From Leucaena leucocephala (lineage: Eukaryota > Streptophyta > Magnoliopsida > Fabales > Fabaceae): a stretch of 64,000 nucleotides of DNA. A program made the translations under genes and the position numbers. The stretch lies in the NCBI GenBank assembly GCA_037074615.1, contig CM073532.1, positions 17,872,001-17,936,000 on the forward strand, written 5' to 3'. Numbering within the stretch: position 1 is the stretch's first letter; every line of letters starts with the position of its first letter. The notes under the pieces are model-generated. The model worked only from the letters and a program-made list of their open reading frames with translations, made no database searches and had not been told where the DNA came from. Positions 38,146 through 49,563 of this stretch are shown piece by piece.

Positions 38146-38223
38146 ATCTCCCTCCTTCATTGCCGCCACCTGTCTTCACCAAAACCGCCATGACTCCTCT
38201 CACTTCTTCCTACTACACTTACA

Positions 38224-38277
38224 GTGAGAGAGAGAGAGGGATAAGAGAGAGGGATGAGAGAGAGAAGAGAGAGATAA
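38224..38277. repeat. GA-rich microsatellite
   Basis: An interrupted (ga)n run within the Harbinger-like element. Confidence 0.75.
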
Positions 38278-41200
38278 TAATTTTTTCATCTTATACCCTT
38301 TTTAGTAATTTACCAATCACAAAGTCCTTCTGGTAATAACTATCCAAACACTTATTTATTCATAACCATATTTTTTTCATAAGCTATTATCCAAAATCCC
38401 TTTTCTAAAAGATGACAAAAAGCCTATTTTTTACATAAGCCCTTTTCTAAAATCCTATCCAAACACACACTTAGAAAAGTCCCAAGATCTAAAATGAAAT
38501 GTAGAGACAAATTTTAGGCCATGAAATGTAATTATAAAGTTTAAGAGACCAAAATGCAATTTGTCAAAGTTCAAGGGCAAAATTATAATTATTAAAAAAT
38601 TGTGCCAGAAAAGGCCCAGAACTGTCCAAAAATGTTATAGTCCCAAATTTTACCAGTAAATAAAGAATGGTAATTGGGCCAACAATATTTTTCAGAATTT
38701 TGATTTAAGGCCCCAGATAATTGATATTAATTTAAAAAATTTGGAGATTATTATAGGACCTTCTGGACTTCCTAATCACATAAAACTTGGAAGAAACATC
38801 TCATAATTAATATAAGAATTTATAAAACTAATAAAACTCAAAAAGGAGTTCTGTAAAATTTATAATAGAATTTACAGTGGAATAATGTATCCGATAAATA
38901 CTTCTGGATGATTTTTCTTGGGAATTAAGCCATAAAGGCATTGGACCCATTTAAAGACCCAAGTTGGTGTCCCATAGGCCCAGTAAAATACTGAATAATT
39001 ATGTGGGCCAGTATCCAAAGAAATCCTAAAAAGTGTAAAATTATGAAAATGCCCATGTGTTGTAATACTAAACAAAAAATGAAAGGAGGACATTTTGATC
39101 ATTTGGACATGGTCAAAATGCCTAGGGAGATACATGAATGATTGACTAGAATCAGTATATACCCTGATAAGGAGTAAAGATGTATGAAATAAAAATTATG
39201 CCCTTAGGGCTAATCTAGTGTAAAATATTGAACCAAGGGCATTTAGTCATTTTTCAAGGGATGATAAGCAGATAAATACTCAATCTAACAATGTCAGTGA
39301 TAGAAAAAATATAAACACTGGTTTTCATGACATAATATATATTATGGAATATTATAAAAGTTAGAAACATAAAACATTCTGATTTTTGTAAAACTGACTG
39401 AATCAATAACGGATTGGACTAAAATTTTTTCTATTAGTATTTTCCTATGTCTTGTGCCAAACAAAGTCTTATTTGATGTCATGGATGATGTCACTTTTTG
39501 GCTTGGTGGGCAAGCTTGATGGAAGATTCAATATGGACCCTTGGATCAAATACCCCCTTCACAACCCATTTTGGCAGCCATAGTTTAAGTGGTTTTTATG
39601 GTATTTTCCCTTTGGTGTTGCTGCTGGACGTGCTGCTCATATGTGGTGGAAATATAAATTTTATGTTATAGATAATTTAGACAAGCTTAAACAAGCTAAA
39701 ATCAAATAGTATTGACTTGAAAATTCAAGTATTCATGCAATTAGGGTTTTGTGTTCTTGGATGCCACTGTATGAATCACTATTCATATTTGAGAATTTCA
39801 TAATTTTGATGCTTCCAACGGGTTTAAAAAGGAAAATTGTGTGGGGTAAGGTAGAGAAACAAGTAGTGGAAGCATTATAATTAAAATGGGAATTTTTGGA
39901 GAACAAAAAGGGGATGTTTTGGTTCTATACAGTAGCTAAGGAAGGAGTTTGAATTTGAAAATTCTAACTTCATATTTAGATTCTATATGAAAAATTATGT
40001 AGAAATGAACCATGAGAATTTATTTTGGAAAGAAGAAAGTATAAGACATAAAACGAACAAAGAATATAACCTACTGAAAACCTAGTCTTGGAATTGCTTT
40101 GAAATTGAGTTGTAACTTGCTATTTCTTTATAATGGATAGGTTTTGACATTTGTTTAGAAAGAAGACCATTTCAAGGAGAGCTTGACAAAGATAGCTTAA
40201 GTGGTAGCAAGAATACCTAACTATAATCTGATGGTTGTTTTAATTTATGCTTACTTGTTAGTTGTGATATTTGGTTGAGCTTAAGATGATATAATGATGA
40301 TGTATGAATGGGTGCAACTCCTTGACATTTTCATGACAATATGCATGTTAGATTTTGCTTATGTATAATCATGAAGTAGCTCCAATATCATGATAACATT
40401 TAGGTATTTAATCAAGTATGCATGATATTATAGTTTGTATGACTTGTTATTGAGATTTCTATGAAATCTCATTCTTTCCATATGCATAACCATATTATAG
40501 GTACGGGAACCTCTAAAGGAAAAAGGTTAAATGTGGTTGAATGAACTTGTAATATAAGATAAGTTGGCTATTTGACATTATGGGATGCAATAGTACATTA
40601 TGGTGTGAATGTATTATAAGGCATTAACCTTATGATAGTATTTTCCATGACTTAACCAATGAGTTATGACATAAAATTTGGTATAAATATATCTAAGATA
40701 CAGAACTTTAAATGGACACCAAGAAAGTTTCAATTGGTTAAATTTTCAATTTAATATGATTTTTCTAAATTAGAGATAAAATATGGAATGAGATGAAATG
40801 AGAGTCTAGAGGCAGTGAGGTTCAGACACCAATTTCAAATAGCAAATAAATAAAGTTTCCTACAAACTTTTATGAACTTTAAGAACACGTCTAGAGATTT
40901 AAATCTATAGGTAACACGCCTCATTTGGATAAGTGAGCAAGAAGAAATAAATTTTTGAAGTTAAGGCAAGAAAACTGGGATTTCTATATTTATCAAATAA
41001 ACAGTATTTCTTCAACGAAAAATTGTATTCATTTAGCCAATGAAACCTCAGTTTTATATTTTTCTCTCATATTTTAATGAAAGAGCTTTCATTATAAATT
41101 TGAACCACTTCATTTTAATTTTTTTAGATTTAATTATGAATTTTTAAAATTTGGACTATAATCTAGAATTCCTAAATGAATAGTACCTAAAAATTTAATT

Positions 41201-41297
41201 TTTAAAATTTCACTTTTTCAAGTTAAAGAGGTTTCAATTTAGTTCAAACTACTTCTAATTGAGTATAACTTAGGGTAAAAAATAAGAACACGTTAAA

Positions 41298-42003
41298 TAT
41301 CCCATGAAATGGATAATAATTCTCCATAAAGTAACCAAATAAATGGATAAATAAAGATGAAAATTAATAAAGGATAATATGGAATTCATAATCTCATAAA
41401 TAATGGTTTTAACTTAATGTAAATCTTGATCCATTTTCTTTCTCCTCGATATGATAATATGGTAAATCCTAAATATAAAAAATATTTATATCCTTATACT
41501 TGCCCTTCTTATAATAATATTTTAATATTTTAAAAATATTTTTGTCATACCTAAGGCTTCTCTTAATTCTCTTTTTCCTTCGCATTCTTGAAATTTTTCT
41601 TTTGTCCTTGCTCATCATTATTTATAATCTAATGGGTAAAATGATAAATTTAATTAAAAAATATTTCGCAAAAAGCTATTCTGTCTTATAATTTTTTTTA
41701 AGTTAATATCTTCTTAAAAATATCAAAAATAGTGTAATATTACTCTAACCATTATTAATAATTAATTTTAACAGGTTAAATTTTATAGTTGACTAATTTA
41801 TACATATGTTAGCTTGATGACTTAGAAAATATAAGTTGCTAACTAATAATAATATGTCAATTCACTTATTTAAAATCTTAATTGACACTCATATGATAAA
41901 TTATACAAAATAAAAATGAAATATAAAATACACAATACCCAAAACTCCCTTATTCTATTCTACTGTCACCATCGACCTTCTTCCCCTTTATCTCTTTTGC
42001 CCC
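41298..42003. other. Unassigned AT-rich sequence, left flank of the copia insertion
   Basis: No gene is supported. It becomes pyrimidine-rich toward 41945-42003 and was contiguous with 61200 before the copia insertion (shared GCCCC). See the finding on a possible host 5' leader. Confidence 0.5.
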
Positions 42004-42400
42004 TGAAGGTTTCGGGCGTACCTTGGACGTTTTCTCCTACTTGCCGAGGTAGCCACGCGTCTCCTGAGCACCTTATATGGACTCTGGCACGTATACACAG
42101 CAAATGCACCGAAGGAAAGTTGAAACAGAGAACCGAAGACGTAGAGAGGAGAGGACTCTCTTCACCCACACACTCGCATGCAATGTATCAGAGAAGATGA
42201 TGTACTCTCTCTTTCAGTTACCCAAAAGAAAAGCCAGACTATTGGAAAACGTTGCATACTCGGAAAAATCTGCATGCGTGGCCAGTTATACAGAAACTTT
42301 CGGTCCCCTTAATTTGAACTACAAAGAAACCGTTCCCTCCCTCTCCTCTCTTGGACTTTGGGCTTAATCCACCATGGGTGGACTGGCCCATTTCCTTACA
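42004..42400 (-). repeat. 3' LTR of the copia element
   Basis: It matches 60799-61194 along its length. The plus strand runs tgaaggtttcgggcg to atttccttaca. Confidence 0.9.
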
Positions 42401-42415
42401 TCTCCCACTCACACT
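42401..42415 (-). other. Polypurine tract of the copia element
   Basis: The minus strand reads agtgtgagtgggaga directly before the 3' LTR. Confidence 0.65.
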
Positions 42416-43510
42416 TGGTGGATTAGATGTCTTAGGTCCAATTTCATCTTCTTCCTTCTTTCATACTAGGTGCTTTGCCGTGACCGCGTAGGCATAACGT
42501 CTCCTTCCGGGCGTTTGTACTAGAAATCCCTTTCACAGATACTAGCACAAAGCAACCCTTTAGTGCAGCTTGATCAAATAAGTTATAGTGCCTTGAATGT
42601 CCTAGATTTGCCTATATACACTTTTCTTATGGCTAATCTAATCCCTCTTGAGTCAGTATATAACTCAGATAGCCTCCACTTATGCATAGTATCCACACTT
42701 ATGAAATTAACAAAATAATATCACAAGGGACTTGTCACAGACACTAGCATGGATGTGTATATTCTGGCAATCTTTCTTTCGCCCATATATTATTTTGATA
42801 TGAATCAACCGCTTTCCTAGCATAATACCTTTGGTTCATATGTAATTTGACCATAGGACATATACTAAAGTAGAAATCGCTGAAACATACCTCCATAATA
42901 CTGTCAAAGTCAAAGGACATTAATGAAAGGATGATACCTTTCTGGAACTCACACAACAATGAAGCAGGATTGATTCACTTGCTTTCCATTTGCGGTTCTT
43001 TAGCACATGTGGTATGAATCACATGTTACGGTGTTCCTCTTATCTTATAAGAGTGTACGTCGTTTTGATTCTATCAATCACACCGTACAGACTTAAGTTC
43101 AGACACTCATAGTATCTAAACCCAAACTCTTCAACTCTATTCACATAATATGACGTCAATTTTGAAGAATTTGTTATCTGGCTACAGGTTTCATGGATGT
43201 GGGTATCCATTGTTCGATCCATATCCATACTCATGGATCTCATCTTGACTTACTGCACTATTTAAGCCAAGGCGACATTCATTGTGTTTTTTCTCTACCA
43301 TATCAGCACTCTTGCTGCTTTACTGGTGAACACATGTCTCATCTTTGAACGCTTCTCTAGCATCAAAGGCGGTTGCTCGTGTGAGAGAGCTACCCTTTTC
43401 AACCTGTACGACATACTAGACATTGTATACTTTCACTCAGACATATAAGTAATAATAAATGACATGATATCATTAATAAAAAACAAAAGTATTACATGCA
43501 GTCTGCTACT
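42416..43510 (-). other. 3' non-coding region of the copia element
   Basis: About 1.1 kb lies between the RNase H stop and the PPT. Only short frames occur (the longest about 71 codons) and none resembles a known domain. This is unusually long for a copia 3' untranslated region. Confidence 0.6.
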
Positions 43511-44551
43511 TTATATTTTTCGCATGCCAATGGTCGTTACATGTTTCTCAAATGTTTCTTTGCCTATTGGCTTAGTCAGGGGATCTACAACCATACACTT
43601 GGTTGAAATGTATTGTACAGTTACAATTTTCTGTGCTATATAACCCCTCACAAAGTTATACTTGATATCAATGTGTTTGGTCTTACTGTGATACTTAGGG
43701 TCTTTGGTGTAGGCTATGGCTGCAGTATTGTCACAGTGTATCAACACCGGATTGGTACTCTCATTCCCAAAGCCTAGGTGTTCGATAAATCTCTTCATCC
43801 AAACAGCCTCTTGCGCTGCTGCAGTGCATGCCACAAACTCAGCTTCCATAGAGTGTAAAGCAATACACGTCTGCTTCTTGCTACTCCAACATATAGCTCC
43901 GTTGTTAAGCAAGAAGGTGTATCCTGAAGTAGATCTTCGTTCTTCTTCATCACCGCCTACATCAGCATCGGAATAACTGACTAGGCGCAGATCGCTTCCT
44001 TGATAACACAATGCATAATCAGATGTACCCTTTAAGTATCTCAATATCCTCTTCACTGCTTTCCAGTATTTCTCACCGAGGTTGGACTGGAATCTGCTAA
44101 CCAGCCCCACTGCATAACAAATATCTGGTCTTGTGCACAGCATTGCATACATCAGGCTACCAACAGCACTGGCATATGGAACTCTTTCCATTTGCTTTCT
44201 ATCTATATCAGTTTTGGGACACATGTCTGAACTCAATACCACACCAGTGGCTACAGGGATACCCATGGGATTGCATTCAGTCATATTGAATCGCTCAAGT
44301 ATCTTCTTGATATAACTCTCTTGTGAAAGAGTGAGGATTCTCTTGGAGCGATTCCTTTGAATCTTGACTCCAAGTATGTACTCTGCTTCACCCATGTCTT
44401 TCATCTCAAAGTTTGATGAAAGCCATTCTTTAATAGCTATCACCGAGTCAAGACTATTTCCGGCTAATAGTATATCGTCTACGTATAAGGATAATATTAC
44501 AAAGTTACCCTCAAACTGCTTAACATAGACGCAGTGGTCTTCCTCTATCAT
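43511..44551 (-). pseudogene. Copia pol, C-terminal part: RT second half and RNase H
   Basis: This is a 346-aa frame in a different phase from the preceding pol segment. It starts inside the RT: YVDDILLAG carries the RT catalytic aspartate pair (YVDD codons 44485-44474), followed by the ILGVKI and GSLMYAM/TRPDICYAVG motifs of copia RT. RNase H follows: YSDADVGGDEEERRSTSGY, then WSSKKQTCIALHSMEAEF, CDNTAAI and HSKTKHIDI. It ends at a natural stop, KPIGKETFEKHVTTIGMRKI. The segment is intact in itself but separated from the first half of RT by a frameshift near 44553. In the family it would be the end of one gag-pol polyprotein. Confidence 0.85.
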
Positions 44552-44558
44552 TTGAAAG

Positions 44559-46622
44559 TTATGAGGTTATCGCCTTATGAAACCTCAAGTACCACTGTCT
44601 GGATGACTGTTTTAATCCATAAATGGATCTTTTGAGTTTACACTTCTTGTGTTCAAACCCTTTTTCAATGAAACCTATTGGTTGTTCCATATAGATTTCT
44701 TCATCCAGATCACCATTCAGGAATACGGTTTTTACATCCATCTGATGCAACTCCAGGTTTAAACTATTTACTATTGCCAGAATAAGTCTTATAGAGTTGA
44801 AGCGCACAACAGGTGAAAAAGTATCCTCATAATCTATACCTTCCTGTTGTGTATATCCCTTTGCAACCAATCGAGCTTTAAATTTGTCAATTGATCCATC
44901 CACCTTTCTTTTGATTTTGAGAACCCACTTGTTCCCAATGGCTTTACGCCCTTTTGGCAGATCAACCAATTCCCAGACTTGGTTTTTCATCATTGAGTCC
45001 ATTTCCTCTTTCATTGCTTTCTTCCATTCCTCCTTAGTAGGACCTGCCAAGGCCTCATGAATAGTGCGGGGTTCATCATCCCCTTCTGGAGTAACTAAGA
45101 GTGCTTCGCCTTCTATTTGGAAGCGTCTCTTTGGAACACTTTCCCTGTTAGTCTTTCTGGTAGGAGCAACAGCAACTTGCTTATCTTTTCTCATTTGCCT
45201 CGGTCTTTGTGTTGACCGTTCTTGGCTCCCACTCAGATTGACATACCTGGAAGATCCTGGTCTGTCAATTTGTTCGGCACTGTCTTGTTCCTGAGTCTCA
45301 TAAAGAGATACAGTGCGGTCAACATCTCCCCTACTGGGAAATTCTGTTTCAATGAATATAGTATCTCTAGATTTTGTTTCAGTCACTATTCCATCTTCAA
45401 TTTCACTTATGAATACATATCCTTTTGAGGGTTCAGAGTACCTTATGAAGATACATTTCTTCCCTCTAGGACCCAGTTTCCCATGTCTATGAGAAGTGTC
45501 ATGGATATAGGCCGCCGAACCCCATGGTCTAAGGATGCTTAGATCTGGCTGGCGTTTAGTCCATAACTCATAGGGTGTGGAAGCGACTGACTTGGAGGAC
45601 ACACGGTTAAGTATGAAAGTTGCTGTCAATAAAGCATCACCCCAATGTGAAATTGGAAGGTTTGCCTGAGCCATCATAGACCTAACCATGTCTAGAAGAG
45701 TTCTATTTCTTCTTTCGGCAACCCCATTCTGTTGAGGTGTGCCAGGGATAGTTAGTTGCCTAATAATCCTTTTTTCTTCACAGAGCTGTTTGAATTGATC
45801 TGAAAGGTATTCACGACCTCGATCAGTGCGTAATGCCTTGATTCTATTGTCCATTTGATTCTCTACTTCATTAATGTATCGTCTAAAGCACTCTAGTGCC
45901 TCGGACTTGTGTGAAATCAAATAGACATGACCATATCGTGAAAAATCATCAATAAAGGTAATAAAATACCAAGCTCCATGTCTTGCCCTCGCACTCATTG
46001 GATCGTAAATATCGGAATGAATTAATTGCAATGGATTTTCGGCTCGTGGCCCCTTACCGAATGGTTTTCTGGTAGCCTTACCTGCTAGACAACTTTCGCA
46101 TAGTGACATATCCATGTTAGGGATTACCCCCAACAAGCCTTCTTCTGCCAGTTTAACCATTCTATTTTGATTAATATGTCCTAGTCTAGCATGCCAGATA
46201 TTCATATCAGGATTATTCGAAGTAATAGCAAAGCAATCGTGAACATTAAAATCATTAGCAAGATCCAAAATAAAGAAACTTTGAAATTGGAAAGCTGAAC
46301 CATAAAATATAGAGTTGCTATAAATGTCTGCAACTTTACCATGAAAGTTTACATTAAACCCAAAGTTCAATAAGCAAAATACAGAAACTAAATTCCGTCG
46401 GATGTCAGGAGCATGAAGCACATCATGCAGCATCAAGGTTTTTCCACCACGCAAAACAAGTTTACAGGTGCCAATACCTCGAACCTCGATCCTTGCATTA
46501 TTGCCAACGAAAAGCCACTTGCTTTGAAATGGCAACCGACGGTATTCCACGAAGGATCCCCGATCTCGACTTACGTGGTCTGTGGAGCCTGAGTCAATAA
46601 TCCAAGAAAAGGAAACAGGTTC
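44559..46622 (-). pseudogene. Copia pol, N-terminal part: protease, integrase, RT first half
   Basis: The open frame runs from the gypsy insertion point (46622) to a stop at 44559. It starts with the protease active site DSGSTDH (Asp codon 46595-46593). The GAG-pre-integrase zinc motif follows (WHARLGHINQ...CESCLAGKATRKPF), then the integrase core: HSDIYDP, RTDRGREYLS and GTPQQNGVAERRNRT supply the D, D and E residues. The RT first half follows: FKARLVAKGYTQQEGIDY, QMDVKTVFLNGDL and YGLKQSSRQWY. The frame ends at RFHKAITS where phase is lost. It is open across the target duplication with the gag frame at 57823, so one gag-pol frame existed before the gypsy insertion. Confidence 0.88.
46618..46622. 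other. Target site duplication GGTTC, left copy
   Basis: GGTTC is repeated at 57818-57822 and brackets the gypsy element inside copia protease codons. Confidence 0.9.
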
Positions 46623-48114
46623 TGTAATATCCTTAATTTTCTGTACTGGTTCCTATGTACAGATTAAACGAAATATATGAGCTCTGTTTCAGGAAAGACA
46701 TGTGGACCTTTATGTAAAGAAAAGGATTAAATTGCAAAAGAAAGGAAATTAAGGGACCTAAATGCAATTATGGAAAGTTTAAAGTTAGGAATGAAAGGTA
46801 GACAAAAATGTGGGGTCTTAAAGTGTAATTTTAGCCAAATTAAGGGACTTAATTATAAAGAAGGAAAAGTTCCCTGGGGCTAAAGTATAATTAAAGAAAA
46901 TAGGCCAGAAGTGGTTTGCACCGCCCGACAGCATTTCAGTCCCAGATTCTACCAGAAGGTAGGGCAGGTGACGCCGGGTAACCAAGCCTAATACCGGAAT
47001 TTTTGAAGACTCCAGATAGCCAGAAATGGACTGATCGTCCAAAAGTTATAAAAATTTATACCGGATATCCTAGATTTCAGATATAAGTGGGAAAATACAG
47101 GATGATGCGCCTTTATGGGGAGGATGTCGGGAAACTGACAGGATACCGATAGGAGGTCTGTAGGAAAAGTTATTCACAAAATAAAAAATCCAGACGGGAG
47201 TGTGAGGCCTCCGGGGATCCGGGTTGGAGATTTATCGGTATTTTTAAAGGGGCTGAATGCGATCGAATGACTTCGGTCAGATGACCGTTATAACCCCCAA
47301 GGATGCCTGAACACAGTAGGACACTGTATCTGGGAAAAAGAGCCGGTGTCCGGAAAAGGTATATAATCGGTAAATAATAGTTAAAATATTCAATGAACTG
47401 TGTTAAAGGAAGATTCCTCGTAATACGTGCCATACAGATAATGGACCCAGGAAGCCCAAAAATGGCGCCATTAGAGGCCCAATAAGACTCTTGGACTGAT
47501 AGGTGGGCCAGTGTCCAGCAGAACCCCGGGAAAGTGCGAAATTACGAAAATGCCCCTATGTTGTACAAAAAGGGCAGCAGATGAATAAAGGGTATTCTGG
47601 TCATTTTGGATAGACCCAGAGGTCAAGACATGTCTAAATAAGGTTGGCTAGAGCCAGTATAAGCTTTGACCGAGTCTAGAAAGGTGTGAAATGACGATTT
47701 TGCCCTTAGGGTTAAAATAGGACAAGATAGGGCACCAAGGGCATTTTGGTCATTTCGCAGGGGATCTGTAATTGAGTCTGGACCCAGTATTAAAAAGTTA
47801 ATGATATAAAGGGTCTAGATACTAAATGTGAGGTCAGTAGACATAAAAAGGATCTTCAGAAACATCAGATTCAGAAAATGGCACGTTTTTCGAGGCGATG
47901 GACCGGGCCGGTACCGGATTGGACCGGAAAGCTTCCAGAACCTCCAAATTTCGTCACATGAAGAATATGGGTGGTGAGGTGTCCTATGAGGTGTCCCATG
48001 AGGTGTCCAGGGTGATGCAGTAAAAGAGAATTAAAGAAAATAGGAAATTCCAGGAAAAACCAGGACCACAGGATCATAAGTCTTCCTAATTACAAGATTG
48101 CCATTGCTCAACAC

Positions 48115-48122
48115 TATAAATA
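48115..48122 (+). promoter_or_regulatory. TATA box of the gypsy 5' LTR
   Basis: TATAAATA is followed about 30 nt later by a purine-rich leader. The same box, tataaata, is found at the equivalent place in the LTRs at 31967, 35332, 8486(-), 16973(-) and 24521(-). Confidence 0.7.
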
Positions 48123-48475
48123 CCCTCCCTTACTCCTTCATTTCGGTGCAAGTAAGAAAGAGAGGAAGAAAGAAGTTCTTGAGAGAGAAAGTGAGGGAAA
48201 GAAAGAAGTAAGGAAGTTCTGGTGGAGTTGGAAGTAGTAGGGAGGTTCTGAAGCTCTGCTTTTGAGGTAACAACTAATCCTAGCTCTTATGTAATGTCTT
48301 TGTGATGTGTTGTTTTGTTTGGTTGATTGTTGTCCTATATGTTATGCTTGAAGCTCTATTCCAATGCTATGATCATATGTTATTGAATATGGAAGCATGC
48401 AGCATACTTATCTGTACACAGTCACAAGCAAGCACCGTCACTCTGCATTACATATTTTGTTATGATTATTGTTAC

Positions 48476-48494
48476 TGGGATTCTTTTGAATCTC
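48476..48494 (+). promoter_or_regulatory. Conserved LTR hairpin (tgggatt...aatctca) and acceptor-like CAG
   Basis: A short stem (gatt/aatc, extended to tgagatt/aatctca in relatives) is followed about 20 nt downstream by cattacag|ggg (48516). The module is present in every gypsy-type LTR of the window, including strongly diverged copies. Confidence 0.6.
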
Positions 48495-49453
48495 ATTCCC
48501 AAACATAACATTACAGGGGAGGTTCTGTCAAAATAAAATTTGGAAATCTTAAGAGACGCCGGTAGGCTGCCGAAATTCCGGCAACGAAGACGGAACAAAG
48601 AAAGGAACTGATACGTACTGTGTACGTAGTGCTGTCTAAGGAGGCTGGAAGTGAGTGGACCCAGAAGGTTCATCCAGTCTTTCCTGGGTACTACGTAGAA
48701 TGGTAGTTCTCATAAGGGAATTACCGAATCGGTACAACATCGGTTACTTTCTAAAGAAGAATTGTAGCAGTTATGCTGCCGGATTTTAGACAGAGAAGGA
48801 TGTAATAAAATATGAGGGAGTTAATCATGCACTGATAAATAACAGTTGATTATTTGATATTAATTATTATCTGGCTTGTATGACTGATATGTGTTGGTTG
48901 TATGCTTGGGTATGTAAAGACTAAATGCTGAAAATAGGCTCAGTGAACAGTAACTCGTGAAGACCCATTCATGTTTGATAAATCATTAAAAATAGTAAAT
49001 GATTGAATTAATGTACGAAATTTTTAGGGTAAAAAGTAGACATACTAATATTTAATTTGATATATATAATGTCTAATTTGTATGTATACACGAAAAGATA
49101 TAAATTGTTAAAGTTGGGACCAGAATGCTGGATTCAGGAGAAAGTCATTGGATGAACAGTAAGATTGAAACGTTGACCCACGTTAAATTTGTCAAAGATT
49201 GGTCAACCAATGATTTTTCCCTGAAATATATTTGAGTTATATTCATGTAGCAATTTGAACCACTTCATTTCAATTTTTCTATAATTAGTTATGAATTTTC
49301 AAAGTCAGGTCACTCATCTGGAATTTGCCATAGTGAACAGTACTCGATATGAATAAAATTCCAGATTAAGTGTTTAGACTTCAATGACCCTGAAAGTGGT
49401 TTAAGTGCTACTGAATGGTCCCTAAGATGTATAAAAATAAGGATGTGACATTT

Positions 49454-49465
49454 TGGTATCAGAGC
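49454..49465 (+). other. Primer-binding site of the gypsy chromovirus
   Basis: tggtatcagagc, the initiator tRNA-Met complement, lies 3 nt after the 5' LTR. Its 3' end is part of a hairpin: cagagca (49460-49466) pairs with tgctctg (49487-49493). Confidence 0.9.
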
Positions 49466-49563
49466 AAAGGATTCTGGCTTAAGAAATGCTCTGAGTAGAT
49501 GATTTATAGAAAGATATACCATGATAAAGCCGTTATAATTGACACTAAGTTAGTGTTTGCAGG

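Larger units (their letters stand above)
37739..38470. mobile_element. Tourist/PIF-Harbinger-like non-autonomous element, 732 bp
   Basis: It is flanked by TTA on both sides (37736-37738 and 38471-38473), the duplication expected for Harbinger/Tourist. The termini gggcctatttgg and, inverted, gtgtgtgtttgg are imperfect inverted repeats of the 'GGGCCTGTTTGG' type, and subterminal aaaagggctt also recurs inverted. The LTR sequence reads continuously across the insertion. The interior is a pyrimidine-rich low-complexity tract. Confidence 0.6.
37549..41297 (+). repeat. Old gypsy-type LTR interrupted by a Harbinger-like element
   Basis: It starts tgtgacacctaatcttcttc and can be aligned with the other gypsy-type LTRs: aaaggattaaatt-like block at 37688, ttagaaaagtccca at 38471, aattaatataagaattta at 38805, hairpin at 40451-40471, and a decayed end near 41297. 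Without the insertion at 37739 it is about 3.0 kb. A TATA box is no longer evident, and the flanks show no target duplication. It is the most diverged LTR in the window. Confidence 0.6.
46623..49450 (+). repeat. 5' LTR of the gypsy chromovirus
   Basis: This is 2828 bp. TATAAATA lies at 48115-48122, a purine-rich leader follows, then a donor-like gag|gtaaca at 48267 and the hairpin tgggatt(n)aatctca at 48476-48494 with cattacag| just after. A 12-bp tandem repeat, gaggtgtcc(t/c)at, occupies 47976-48008. Confidence 0.93.

Noticed and set aside
37922..38227. 101-aa open frame, serine/proline-rich
   Set aside because: It is created by a CTT/CCT microsatellite inside a transposon and is equally open on the other strand. 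There is no domain.
46818..49522. Several 65-85-codon frames inside the gypsy LTR, repeated at 55185-57040
   Set aside because: They are duplicated only because the LTR is duplicated. They fall on both strands and have no domain.
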